Positions 8,233 to 16,825 of a stretch of DNA of 64,000 nucleotides are shown piece by piece; position 1 is the stretch's first letter; each line of letters opens with the position of its first letter. The position numbers and the translations under genes are program-made. The stretch covers positions 62,001 through 126,000 of the forward strand of contig NZ_JAJKFK010000010.1 in the NCBI RefSeq assembly GCF_021653975.1. The letters are read 5' to 3'. The notes beneath the pieces are model-generated. The model saw nothing but the letters and a program-made list of their open reading frames with translations, ran no database searches and was not told where the DNA came from. Origin of the DNA: Amycolatopsis sp. GM8. Its GTDB lineage: Bacteria > Actinomycetota > Actinomycetes > Mycobacteriales > Pseudonocardiaceae.

Positions 8233-9044
8233 CCGCGCCGGCGCTGCGCGAACTGGCCCTGACCGGCGAGCGGCGCGTCGTCCACCTCCCGCGCTGGCTC
8301 CGTCGCGCCGCGGTCATCGTCGTGCTTTTCGGGGTGTGGCAACTGGTTTCGGTGCTGGGCTGGCTGCCTGAGCAGACCCTGTCCTCGCCGGCACAGGTGG
8401 TCACGGCGGCCGGCGGGATGATCTCCAGCGGGGAGCTCGGCGAGGCGATGCTGACCTCGATCGGCCGGGTCGGGCTCGGACTCGGATTCGGGATCCCGGC
8501 CGGGCTGCTGCTGGCGCTCGTGAGCGGGCTGTTCCGGGCCGGCGAGGACCTGGTGGACAGCCCGATGCAGATGCTGCGGACGCTGCCGTTCCTGGGCATC
8601 ACGCCGCTGTTCATCCTGTGGTTCGGGGTCGGGGACACGCCGAAGATCGCGCTGGTGTTCCTCGGCGTGTGTTTCCCCGTCTACATCAACACGTTCGTCG
8701 GGATCCGCAACGTCGACGGCAAGCTCGTCGAGGCCGCGCGCACGTTCGATCCGGGCCGCTGGCGGCTGACCTGGTCGGTGATCGTCCCGGGCGCGCTGCC
8801 GAACATCCTCGTCGGGATCCGGCTCGCGCTCGGTACCGCGTGGCTCGCGCTCGTCGTCGGCGAGCAGATCAACGCCGACGGCGGGATCGGCTATCTCATG
8901 CTCAACGCCCAGAACAATCTCGAGACCGACCGGATCGTGGTGTGCCTGGTGATCTACGCCCTGCTCGGACTGCTCTCGGACGCGATCGTGCGCGTCCTCG
9001 AACGTGTGCTGCTGTCCTGGCGGCAGAGCTTCGCGGGAGCGTGA
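8229..9044 (+). CDS. ABC transporter permease, SsuC/TauC type
   Basis: The 271-residue inner-membrane protein has about six membrane segments starting at AAVIVVLFGVWQLVSVLGW, and the EAA-like loop EAARTFDPGRWRLTWSVIVPGALPNILVGIRLALGTAW that contacts the ATPase. It is typical of nitrate/sulfonate/taurine importers. ATG 8229 overlaps the ferredoxin stop (ATGA). It forms an importer with the following ATPase and lipoprotein. Confidence 0.9.
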   Translation: MTAPALRELALTGERRVVHLPRWLRRAAVIVVLFGVWQLVSVLGWLPEQTLSSPAQVVTAAGGMISSGELGEAMLTSIGRVGLGLGFGIPAGLLLALVSGLFRAGEDLVDSPMQMLRTLPFLGITPLFILWFGVGDTPKIALVFLGVCFPVYINTFVGIRNVDGKLVEAARTFDPGRWRLTWSVIVPGALPNILVGIRLALGTAWLALVVGEQINADGGIGYLMLNAQNNLETDRIVVCLVIYALLGLLSDAIVRVLERVLLSWRQSFAGA

Positions 9045-9045
9045 C

Positions 9046-9780
9046 ATGACCGAACTCCGTGACCTCGAAGTGCGTGCCCCGGCCAGCGCCGCGGTGATCG
9101 TCGAGGACGTGCACCGCGCGTTCGGCGACCGGGAGATCCTGCGCGGGGCCGACCTGCGGGTGGCCGACGGCGAGTTCGTCGCGTTGCTCGGCGCGAGCGG
9201 TTCCGGCAAGAGCACGTTGCTGCGCATCGTGGGCGCTCTCGACGGGGGCGCGCGTGGCCGCGTCGCGGTACCGGCGCGCAGCTCGATCGCGTTCCAGGAA
9301 CCCCGGTTGCTGCCGTGGCGGCGGGTGTGGCGCAATGTCGCGTTCGGACTGCCCGCCCAGGACCGGCGGCGCCGCGCCCTGGCCGCGCTGGCCGAGGTCG
9401 GGCTCACCGGACTCGCCGACGCGTGGCCGAAAACCCTGTCGGGCGGGGAAGCGCAACGGGTCGCGCTGGCCCGCGCGCTCGTGCGCGACCCGCAGCTGCT
9501 GCTGCTCGACGAGCCGCTCGCGTCGCTCGACGCGCTCACCCGGTTGAAGATGCAGCAGCTGATCGCGCAGTTGTGGGCGCGTCACGGGTTCAGCGCGATC
9601 CTGGTCACCCACGACGTCGACGAGGCGCTCGTGCTGGCCGACCGGGCCGTCGTGCTGCGCGACGGGCGGCTGACCGAGGAGCTGACCGTCGACCTGCCGC
9701 GCCCGCGAGACCCGGGCGGCGAGCGGTTCGCCGCGCTGCGCGCCCGGCTGCTGACCTGGCTCGGCGTGCCGCGCCCCTGA
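9046..9780 (+). CDS. ABC transporter ATP-binding protein, SsuB/TauB type
   Basis: The 244-residue ATPase has Walker A GASGSGKST (49-57), a Q-loop AFQEPRLLPWRRV, the signature LSGGEAQRVALARAL, Walker B LLLLDEP and the H-loop VTHDVDEAL. It powers uptake through the permease one base upstream (stop and start are separated by a single nucleotide). Membership in the nitrate/sulfonate/taurine group follows from the gene set. Confidence 0.92.
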   Translation: MTELRDLEVRAPASAAVIVEDVHRAFGDREILRGADLRVADGEFVALLGASGSGKSTLLRIVGALDGGARGRVAVPARSSIAFQEPRLLPWRRVWRNVAFGLPAQDRRRRALAALAEVGLTGLADAWPKTLSGGEAQRVALARALVRDPQLLLLDEPLASLDALTRLKMQQLIAQLWARHGFSAILVTHDVDEALVLADRAVVLRDGRLTEELTVDLPRPRDPGGERFAALRARLLTWLGVPRP

Positions 9781-9808
9781 ACTCCCTTACCCCGCAAAGG
9801 ATCCCACC

Positions 9809-10768
9809 GTGCGAAAACTCGTTCTTCCCGTGCTCCTGCTGATGCTGGCGCTGGCCGCCTGCGGTGGCGGCAGCTCCGCGTCCGGCGGCACGCTGCGCGT
9901 CGGCGTGATCGTCGCGAGCGGCAACGAGCCTTCGGGTATCGAAAACTGGGCGTACCAGCAGGGAATCCTGCAGAGCCGGCTGAAGGCCGCCGGGATCGAC
10001 TCGGTGCAGTTCGTCGGCTTTCCCAACGGCCCCAACCTCAACCAGGCGCTCAAGGGCGGTTCGCTCGATGTCGGCGTGCTCGGCGACACCCCGGCCATCT
10101 CGGGCCGCGCGGCGGACCTGCCCACTCAGCTGTCCGGCGTGAGCGTCCGGGGCCAGGAAGCCTGGCTGATCGCCGCACCCGGCGTGCACAGCCTCGCCGA
10201 CCTGAAGGGCAAGACCGTTGCCACGCAACAGGGTTCGTACATGCACCGGTACCTCGTCGGCCTGCTCGACTCGGCCGGGCTGGCCTCCTCGGTAAAGGTG
10301 ACGTTCCTGCTCGCGAACAGCGCCCAGCAGGCACTGGACAAGGGCGACATCGCGGCGTACGCGGCGCCGGTCTCGACCGGTCCGCTGCTGCTGTCCAAGG
10401 GATACACGGCGATCGACAAGGCGAGCGCGCATCCCGGCCTGACCGGCAACAGCTACATCACCATCTCGCAGGACGCGGCGAAGCAGCACCCGCAGCTGGC
10501 GGCCGCGTGGAACACGGCGATCGCCGACGCCGCCACGAAACTCAAGGCCGACCCGGAGCAGTACTACGCCTACGTGGCCAAGATCAGCGGGCTGCCGGTG
10601 GACGTCGTGCGCGCGTCGTATCCGGCCAGCGTGTTCGGTGATCCCCGGCCCACGGCCGCCGATGTGCGGACGGTGCAGGACACGCTGAACTTCCTGGTGG
10701 CGCAGAAGCTCGCCGCGGCCCCGTTCGACGTGAACAGCTGGGTCGCGCCCGGCGTCGCGGCCGCCTGA
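9809..10768 (+). CDS. Sulfonate/taurine-type ABC substrate-binding lipoprotein
   Basis: The 319-residue protein starts with a lipoprotein signal (hydrophobic core LVLPVLLLMLALAAC, Cys18 in the lipobox), so it is exported and anchored outside the membrane. The mature part matches the SsuA/TauA/ThiY fold: GGTLRVGVIVASGNEP, QGILQSRLKAAG, FPNGPNLNQALKGGSLDVGVLGDTPA, and DLKGKTVATQQGS. It starts at GTG 9809 after AAAGGA. The lack of aromatic cage hallmarks that I can place means the ligand remains open. Its TGATG overlap couples it to the second flavoprotein. Confidence 0.9.
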   Translation: MRKLVLPVLLLMLALAACGGGSSASGGTLRVGVIVASGNEPSGIENWAYQQGILQSRLKAAGIDSVQFVGFPNGPNLNQALKGGSLDVGVLGDTPAISGRAADLPTQLSGVSVRGQEAWLIAAPGVHSLADLKGKTVATQQGSYMHRYLVGLLDSAGLASSVKVTFLLANSAQQALDKGDIAAYAAPVSTGPLLLSKGYTAIDKASAHPGLTGNSYITISQDAAKQHPQLAAAWNTAIADAATKLKADPEQYYAYVAKISGLPVDVVRASYPASVFGDPRPTAADVRTVQDTLNFLVAQKLAAAPFDVNSWVAPGVAAA

Positions 10769-12330
10769 TGCCCAGGGCCCGGCCACGAGCCACCGCCGTC
10801 CCGCCCGAGACCGACGTGCTCGTTCTCGGTGGCGGGCCCGCCGGCACCTGGGCGGCGCTGGCCGCCGCGGCCGCGGGCGCCCGGGTCACGCTGGCGGACA
10901 AGGGATTCTGCGGCACCTCGGGCGCGGCGGCCGCGGGTGGCAACAACCTCTGGTACGTGCCGCCGGGCCCCGGCCGCGAGAAGGCGATCGCCGCGCGCGA
11001 AGCGGCCGCGGGTGGCTTGACCGAGCGCGCGTGGATGGTCGGGATTCTCGAGCGCACCTGGGAGGCCGTCGCCCAGCTCGCCGACTGGGGCTACCCGTTC
11101 CCGGTGACCGAAAGCGGCGAGCAGTACCGAGGCAGCCTGCAGGGACCGGAGTACCTCCGGCTGATGCGGCGGCGGGTCACCCGCGCGGGCGTCGTGATCC
11201 TCGACCAGTCCCCGGCCGTGGAGCTGTTGCTGGCGCCGGACGGTGTCGTGGCCGGGGCCGCCGGGGTGCGGCGCCAGGAGGGCGGGCGACGCTGGGAGCT
11301 GCGCGCGGGCGCGGTCGTGCTGGCGACCGGCGGCTGCGCGTTCCTCTCGGGTGCGCTCGGGCTGAACGTCGACACCGGCGACGGCGCGCTGATGGCCGCC
11401 GAAGCCGGGGCGGAGCTGTCCGGCATGGAATTCTCCTGCCAGTACGGGATAGCGCCCGCGTTCGGCGCCCAGACGAAAGGGCTGATGTACCAGTTCGCCA
11501 CGTTCACCGACGCCGACGGCACGGAAGTGGCGGACTCCTCGCTCGGGAGCGGCAACGTCACCGTGCAACGCGCCGCGCTGCGCGGGCCGGTCTACGCCCG
11601 CCTCGACAAGGCCCCGCCGGACCTCCGGGAGCGGATGCGGTGGTCGCAGCCGAACTTCTTCCTGCCACTGGACAAGATGGGCATCGACCCGTTCACCGAA
11701 CGGTTTCCGGTGCGGTTCGTGCTGGAGGGCACCGTCCGCGGTACCGGCGGGCTGAGGGTCGCCGGCACCGGCTGTGCGACCACGGTGCCCGGCCTGTTCG
11801 TGGCGGGCGACGCCGCGTCACGTGAGCTCGTCACCGGGGCGGTGACCGGCGGCGGCAGCCATAACGGATCCTGGGCGATCTCGTCGGGCGGCTGGGCCGG
11901 AGCCGCGGCGGCCCGGTTCGCGACCGAACATCCCCGGCCGGCGGTCACCCGGCCGGCCGGGGAGGCGGGGATCCGGCCGCGCGGCCGCGGCGGCATCCGG
12001 CACGAGGAGGTGATCGCGACGGTGCAGGAGCACGTACTTCCGTTGGCGCGGAACCGGTTCCGCACCGAGAACGGGCTACGGGAGTCCTTGTCCATATTGG
12101 ACTCAATGTGGCAAGACGTCGTCGCCGGGCTCGGCCCCGACGCCGAGGGTGGGCTGCGCAGCCGCCAAGCAGCGGCGATGCTCGCGCACGCCCGGTGGAT
12201 GTACACCAGCGCACTGGCCAGACCCGAGTCCCGCGGGCTGCAGATCCGCGACGACTGGCCCGGCGCGGACCCGGGCAGGGCACACCGGATCCGGACCGGT
12301 GGCCTCGACAAGATCTGGACGGCGGCATGA
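10768..12330 (+). CDS. AprA/fumarate reductase-like flavoprotein (copy 2)
   Basis: The 520-residue paralogue of the 6317 gene has the FAD motif TDVLVLGGGPAGTWAALAAA (15-34), FCGTSGAAAAGGNNLWYVPPGPG, a shared block LQGPEYLRLMRRRVTRAGVVILDQSP, TGDGALMAAEAGAELSGMEF, and the closing FAD motif GLFVAGDAASREL. Differences from copy 1 cluster around the presumed active-site cavity (for example CQYGIAPAFGAQTKGLMYQF against NAYAIAPAFTSVTKTAFYTY), which suggests a different substrate or step. ATG 10768 overlaps the lipoprotein stop (TGATG). It has no signal peptide. Confidence 0.85.
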   Translation: MPRARPRATAVPPETDVLVLGGGPAGTWAALAAAAAGARVTLADKGFCGTSGAAAAGGNNLWYVPPGPGREKAIAAREAAAGGLTERAWMVGILERTWEAVAQLADWGYPFPVTESGEQYRGSLQGPEYLRLMRRRVTRAGVVILDQSPAVELLLAPDGVVAGAAGVRRQEGGRRWELRAGAVVLATGGCAFLSGALGLNVDTGDGALMAAEAGAELSGMEFSCQYGIAPAFGAQTKGLMYQFATFTDADGTEVADSSLGSGNVTVQRAALRGPVYARLDKAPPDLRERMRWSQPNFFLPLDKMGIDPFTERFPVRFVLEGTVRGTGGLRVAGTGCATTVPGLFVAGDAASRELVTGAVTGGGSHNGSWAISSGGWAGAAAARFATEHPRPAVTRPAGEAGIRPRGRGGIRHEEVIATVQEHVLPLARNRFRTENGLRESLSILDSMWQDVVAGLGPDAEGGLRSRQAAAMLAHARWMYTSALARPESRGLQIRDDWPGADPGRAHRIRTGGLDKIWTAA

Positions 12331-12692
12331 TCGAAGTGCTGAGCGGGGACCGCTGCGTGGACTGCGACATCTGCGTGGAAGTCTGCCCGACGAACGTGTT
12401 CGACGCGGTCGCGGACGATCATCCGGTGATCGCGCGGCAGGCCGACTGCCAGACGTGTTTCCTGTGCGAGGCCTACTGCCCGGCCGACGCGCTCTTCGTG
12501 GCGCCGTTGTCCGATCCGGCGCCGCCCGGATCCGGGCTGACCGACGAAGCCGCCCTGGCCGCCGCCGGCCGGTTCGGCGAGTACCGGCGCTGGCTCGGCT
12601 GGGGGAAGGGGCGCACACCTGGCAGCAGTCGCGACGAGAACCGGTTTTTCACCGCGAGACTGCGTGCGCTGCAAGAGGAAACGGGCCCGTGA
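12327..12692 (+). CDS. AprB-like 2x[4Fe-4S] ferredoxin subunit (copy 2)
   Basis: The 121-residue protein carries the clusters CVDCDICVEVCP and CQTCFLCEAYCP with the same spacing as copy 1, and the same RWLGWGKGRTPGSS-type tail. It overlaps flavoprotein copy 2 by 4 nt and the regulator gene by 4 nt. It is the presumed electron-transfer partner of the second flavoprotein. Confidence 0.88.
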   Translation: MIEVLSGDRCVDCDICVEVCPTNVFDAVADDHPVIARQADCQTCFLCEAYCPADALFVAPLSDPAPPGSGLTDEAALAAAGRFGEYRRWLGWGKGRTPGSSRDENRFFTARLRALQEETGP

Positions 12693-14035
12693 AATCCGTT
12701 GCCGTCGCGCGGCTCGACCTGTCCTGGCTCGCCGGCCGGATCGGGGAGCGCACCGCGCGCGGGATCGCGCTGGCGGTCGCGGCGCTGATCCGCGACGGCG
12801 AAGTGCCGCCAGGCACCCGGTTCCCGACCGTGCGGGAGCTGGCCGCCGCACTGTCGGTCAGCCCGGCGACGGTCTCCGAGGCCTGGTCGGTCCTGCGTGG
12901 CGAGCAGCTGATCGACACCGGGCGCCGGCGCGGGACGACGGCGCTGCCACCACCACCGGGAACGCGGCCCGGCAACGGTTTCCACGGCTGGTCGGCGATC
13001 GACCTGGAACGGGGGGATCCCGATCCGGCGCTGCTCCCGCCGCTGGCGGACGCGGTCGCCGCCGGTGCCCGCACGGAACGGCTCAACAGCAGGGAAAAGG
13101 ACTTCATCACGCCGCGCCTGCTCGCCGCGGTCGCGCCGACGTGGCCGTTCAGCCCCGAGGCGTGGACGGTGGTCGCTGGCGGGTACGAGGGCAGCCTGCT
13201 GGCGTGCCGGGCGGTGGCTCGCCCCGGAGACTTGGTGGCATTGGAGGAACCGAGCGCGCCGCGGCTGCTGGACGCCTTGCGCGGGTCCCGGATCCGGATC
13301 GTGCCGGTGCAGTGGGACGAGGAAGGTCCCCGGCCCGACTCGCTCGCCCGCGCGCTCGAGCACCGGCCGGCCGCGTTCGTGTACCAGCCGCGCGCCCATG
13401 TCCCTTATGGACGGTCGGTGTCCGCGGACCGGGTCGCGCAACTGGCGGATATCCTGGAGACGCACGGGCGGGGCACGGCGGTCGTCGAGGACGACCACCT
13501 CGGCCCGCTCGCCACGACGCCGCTGGTGAGTATCGGCCGGCACCTGCCCGAGCGCGTGCTGCTGATCCGCTCCTACTGCAAGGCTTACGGCTTGGAGCTG
13601 CGCAGCTGTGTGGTAGCCGGTGCGGCGCCGCTCGTCCAGCGGGTCCGATCCCGGCACAGCCTCAGTATGGTTTGGACCAGTCGGATCCTGCAGGACGCGC
13701 AGGCGTTTCTCATCAACGATCCGGCGACGACGCTGCTGTTGCGGCAGGCACGGGAGCAGTATCGGCTACGGCGTACCGCGCTGGCGGAAGCCTTGCGGGC
13801 AGAGGGTTTCGACGTGCGGGTCCGGGACGGGCTGATGCTGTGGGTGCCGGTACCGGACGAGACCAGGGCACTGGTGACCCTGGCCGGCCACGGGGTTTCC
13901 GTCGCGCCGGGCAGCCATTGTTTCGTGGAACCACCGCGCGAGCAGCACATCCGGATCGCGACCGGCCAGCTGCCCGACGATCCCGGCCGGATCTCGGACC
14001 TCGCCGCCCTGGTGGCGGACGCCGCGCGGGGCTGA
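12689..14035 (+). CDS. MocR-type GntR/aminotransferase regulator
   Basis: The 448-residue protein joins an N-terminal GntR winged helix (about residues 20-85: GIALAVAALIRDGEVPPGTRFPTVRELAAALSVSPATVSEAW) to a fold-type I aminotransferase domain. The PLP-binding lysine is retained (Lys298 in LIRSYCKAYGLELRS), as are an ED-H segment (VVEDDH) and a C-terminal Arg (HIRIATGQ). Members sense amino-acid-like ligands or PLP adducts (GabR, TauR, PdxR). GTG 12689 overlaps the ferredoxin stop, so it is the last gene of the operon and most likely its own regulator. Confidence 0.9.
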   Translation: MKSVAVARLDLSWLAGRIGERTARGIALAVAALIRDGEVPPGTRFPTVRELAAALSVSPATVSEAWSVLRGEQLIDTGRRRGTTALPPPPGTRPGNGFHGWSAIDLERGDPDPALLPPLADAVAAGARTERLNSREKDFITPRLLAAVAPTWPFSPEAWTVVAGGYEGSLLACRAVARPGDLVALEEPSAPRLLDALRGSRIRIVPVQWDEEGPRPDSLARALEHRPAAFVYQPRAHVPYGRSVSADRVAQLADILETHGRGTAVVEDDHLGPLATTPLVSIGRHLPERVLLIRSYCKAYGLELRSCVVAGAAPLVQRVRSRHSLSMVWTSRILQDAQAFLINDPATTLLLRQAREQYRLRRTALAEALRAEGFDVRVRDGLMLWVPVPDETRALVTLAGHGVSVAPGSHCFVEPPREQHIRIATGQLPDDPGRISDLAALVADAARG

Positions 14036-14175
14036 TCGAGTCCGAAGTGGACACGGCTGCGGCGGTCCATCCGGCGCGCGCCGCGCTGCTACCTCCGTTG
14101 CAGGACGCGGTCACGGCGAGCGCGCGGCGGACTCTAGCCCCCGGCCACCGGGATCGCCAGCCCTTCCCAGATCCT

Positions 14176-14203
14176 GGATTGTCCACTATGGACCGATGTC
14201 CAC
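14176..14203. promoter_or_regulatory. Palindromic region upstream of the family-5 importer
   Basis: The region has GGATTGTC (14176-14183, inverse of the motif at 6222-6229), a GTCCA-CTA-TGGAC palindrome at 14181-14193 and a further TGTCCA just after. It lies in the 217-nt gap between the MocR gene and the lipoprotein gene, so a regulatory role for either operon is plausible but unproven. I see nothing else in this gap. Confidence 0.3.
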
Positions 14204-14252
14204 GATCTGGAATCCCTGCCGGGAAAAGCGTTCGCACTTTAGCGTGACCATC

Positions 14253-15857
14253 GTGCGTTTCCGTGCGATTGCCCTGTTCCTGTCCATCGCGGCCGGGTCG
14301 CTCCTCGTCGCCTGCTCGTCCGGCGCGACGACGGCCGACGCGGGCCCGCCGCGTGCCGGTGGCACCTTGACGCTGGCGATCGGTTCGAACCCCGACTGCC
14401 TCGATCCACAGCAGGCCTCGACGAACGCGAGTCTCAACGTGGGCCGCCAGCTCGTCGACTCGCTCACCGACCAGGACCCGGCCACCGGCGAGATCACACC
14501 GTGGCTCGCCCGGTCCTGGGAGAGCAACGCGGACTCGACCAGCTTCACCTTCCACCTGCGTCCCGGCGCCACGTTCGCCGACGGCACCCCGGTCGACGCG
14601 GCGGCGGTCAAGACCAGCTTCGACGGTATCAAGGCCTTGGGCCCGAAGGCGCTGCTCGGCTCGGGATACCTTGCCGCGTACCGGAGTGCGACGGTCGTGG
14701 ATCCGCAGACGGTGCGGTTCGACTTCTCCTCGCCGAGCGCGCAGTTCCTGCAGGCGAGCTCCACGATGTCGCTCGGCGTGCTCGCCCCGGCCGCGTACCG
14801 GAAGACGCCGGACCAGCGCTGCCAGGGTGACGGGCTGATCGGCTCCGGCCCGTTCGTGTTCTCCAGCTTCAAGCAGAACTCCGAAGTCGTGATCAGCAAA
14901 CGCAAGGGCTACGACTGGGGCTCCTCGTTGTGGAAGCACCCGGGCGAGGCCTATCTCGACTCGGTCGACTACAAGATCGTGCCGGAACCGGGGGTGCGCA
15001 CGGGGAGTCTGCTGTCCGGGCAGCTCACGGCGACCACCGAGGTGCAGCCGGTGGACGAGGCGCAGTTCCAGGGCAACGGGTTCAGCGAGCAGACCCGGCC
15101 CAACCCCGGGATCGTGTTCAACCTGCACGCCAACGTGACCAAGGGCGTACTGGCCGACGAGCAGGTGCGGCAGGCGGTGAGCAAGGCCGTCAACCGCCAG
15201 GAGGTGGTGGACACCGTGCTCAGCCCGAACTACAAACCGGCGACGAGCATTCTGGCCTCCACGACCCCGTTCTACACGGACCTGTCCGGCCCGCTCGCGT
15301 TCGACCCGGCGGGTGCGGCGCGACTGCTCGACGCGGACGGCTGGGCGCCCGGCCCGGACGGGATCCGGGTGAAGAACGGGCAGCGGCTGTCCGCGGCCGT
15401 GGTCTTCTCCCCGGTGTTCAACCAGAACCAGAGCGTGCTGGAGCTGATCCAGCAGCAACTGCGCAAGATCGGCTTCGACCTGCGGATCGACCTGCGCACC
15501 ACCGCCGAGACCCAGCAGCTGCAGCAGGCCGGGAACTACGAGTTCATCTGGTACAACGTCACCCGCGCCGACCCCGACATCCTGCGCAACATCTTCTCCA
15601 CCAAGGCGGGCAACCGCAGCCTCCTGCAGCCGGGCAACCCGCTCGACACGCAGCTGGACCAGCAGGCGGCCTCGATCGACCCGGCGGTGCGCAAGCCGGC
15701 CGCCGAGCAGGCGCAGCGGCTGATCGTCGAGCACGCGTACGCCATTCCGGTGTTCGAGCTGAGGCAGGTGGTCGCGCTCGGACCGGACGCGCACGCGGTG
15801 GGGTTCGAGGCGTCCTCCCGGCTGCAGCTGTTCGACACCTGGGTCTCCGGCTCATGA
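14253..15857 (+). CDS. Family-5 (Dpp/Opp) ABC substrate-binding lipoprotein
   Basis: This 534-residue solute-binding protein has a lipoprotein signal (RFRAIALFLSIAAGSLLVAC, Cys21) and SBP_bac_5 hallmarks: GGTLTLAIGSNPDCLDPQQ, ITPWLARSWESNADSTSFTFHLRPGATFADGTPVDAAAV and a C-terminal FELRQVVALGPDA. It binds peptides, nickel or other small solutes outside the cell. GTG 14253 gives a normal-length signal peptide; ATG 14196 (19 residues longer) is possible. Permease genes follow with a 4-nt overlap. Confidence 0.87.
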   Translation: MRFRAIALFLSIAAGSLLVACSSGATTADAGPPRAGGTLTLAIGSNPDCLDPQQASTNASLNVGRQLVDSLTDQDPATGEITPWLARSWESNADSTSFTFHLRPGATFADGTPVDAAAVKTSFDGIKALGPKALLGSGYLAAYRSATVVDPQTVRFDFSSPSAQFLQASSTMSLGVLAPAAYRKTPDQRCQGDGLIGSGPFVFSSFKQNSEVVISKRKGYDWGSSLWKHPGEAYLDSVDYKIVPEPGVRTGSLLSGQLTATTEVQPVDEAQFQGNGFSEQTRPNPGIVFNLHANVTKGVLADEQVRQAVSKAVNRQEVVDTVLSPNYKPATSILASTTPFYTDLSGPLAFDPAGAARLLDADGWAPGPDGIRVKNGQRLSAAVVFSPVFNQNQSVLELIQQQLRKIGFDLRIDLRTTAETQQLQQAGNYEFIWYNVTRADPDILRNIFSTKAGNRSLLQPGNPLDTQLDQQAASIDPAVRKPAAEQAQRLIVEHAYAIPVFELRQVVALGPDAHAVGFEASSRLQLFDTWVSGS

Positions 15858-16825
15858 CGTCCTACGTCCTACGTCGGGTCGCGCAGGCGCTGGTCGTGCT
15901 GTGGGCGGCGTTCACGCTCTCGTTCGTGATCCTCTACCTGCTGCCGGGCGACGCGGTGCTGGCGAAGCTCGGCGGCGGGGAGGCCTCGGCGACGGTCACC
16001 CCGGAACAGATCGCGCAGGCACGGGCGGAGTACGGGCTGAACGACCCCTGGCCCGTGCAGTACGGAAAGCGCTTACTCGCCGCGCTGCACGGTGACTTCG
16101 GCCGTTCCATCGCCACCGGCGACACCGCCACGCACATGGTGCTGAGCGCGCTGCCGCCGACCCTGGCCATCGCCGGGCTCGGGCTCGTCCTGGCGATCGT
16201 GTTCGGTGGTGGCGCCGCGCTCGCGGGCACGTACACCCGCGCGAAATGGCTGGCCAACCTGCTGCTTTCGTTGCCACCACTGGGGATTTCGCTGCCGGTG
16301 TTCTGGGTCGGGCTGGTGCTCATCCAGATCTTCTCGTTCCAGCTGCGGGTCCTGCCCGCGCTCGGCAACCAGGGCCCGCAGTCGCTGATCCTGCCCGCGA
16401 TCACCCTCGCCCTGCCCACCGGCGCCGTCATCGGGCAGGTCCTCGCCAAGAGCCTGCGCACCCAGCTCGCCGAACCGTACATCGAAACGGTGTGGGCCAA
16501 GGGAGCGGGGCGCGGCAGAGTCCACTTCGGACACGCGTTGCGCAACGCGGCGATCCCGGTGCTGACGATGATCGGAGTCGTGGCCGGCCAGCTGCTCGCG
16601 GGTTCGGTGGTGACCGAGACCGTGTTCTCCCGGGACGGTGTCGGCCGGGTGACCACCGCGGCGGTCAACGGCCAGGACATCCCGGTGGTGCAAGCGGTGA
16701 TCGTGCTGGCCGCGTTCTTCTTCGTCGTGATCAACCTCGCGGTGGACCTGGTCTACCCGCTGCTCGACCCGCGAGTGCGGCAGAACCCGGCGGCGCGGAC
16801 GCGGAAGGAGCTGGTCCATGGCTGA
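15854..16825 (+). CDS. ABC permease, DppB type
   Basis: The 323-residue membrane protein has a first segment VAQALVVLWAAFTLSFVILYLLPGD, the conserved PGDAV after helix 1, a periplasmic loop GLNDPWPVQYGKRLLAALHGDFGRSIATG typical of DppB, and the EAA region near ETVWAKGAGRGRVHFGHALRNAAIPVLT. ATG overlaps the lipoprotein stop (ATGA). Confidence 0.92.
   Translation: MTSYVLRRVAQALVVLWAAFTLSFVILYLLPGDAVLAKLGGGEASATVTPEQIAQARAEYGLNDPWPVQYGKRLLAALHGDFGRSIATGDTATHMVLSALPPTLAIAGLGLVLAIVFGGGAALAGTYTRAKWLANLLLSLPPLGISLPVFWVGLVLIQIFSFQLRVLPALGNQGPQSLILPAITLALPTGAVIGQVLAKSLRTQLAEPYIETVWAKGAGRGRVHFGHALRNAAIPVLTMIGVVAGQLLAGSVVTETVFSRDGVGRVTTAAVNGQDIPVVQAVIVLAAFFFVVINLAVDLVYPLLDPRVRQNPAARTRKELVHG

Noticed and set aside
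6311..8638. 775-codon open frame on the minus strand, antisense to the flavoprotein operon
   Set aside because: Composition is Arg/Ala/Gly-rich shadow sequence, and the plus-strand frames show clear protein families with coupled starts. It is a by-product of high G+C content.
6317..12692. Reading the two flavoprotein-ferredoxin pairs as dissimilatory sulfate reduction (AprAB)
   Set aside because: No sat, dsr or qmo genes are present, the organism appears aerobic, and the ferredoxins lack the AprB tail. AprAB-like is used only as a structural comparison.
14196..14252. ATG 14196 as the start of the solute-binding lipoprotein
   Set aside because: It gives an atypical polar, Cys-containing leader before the signal peptide. 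GTG 14253 gives a normal lipoprotein signal, though the choice is not certain.
13713..15794. 693-codon minus-strand open frame
   Set aside because: It lies opposite the MocR and solute-binding genes, with no domain or ribosome site, and shows typical shadow composition.
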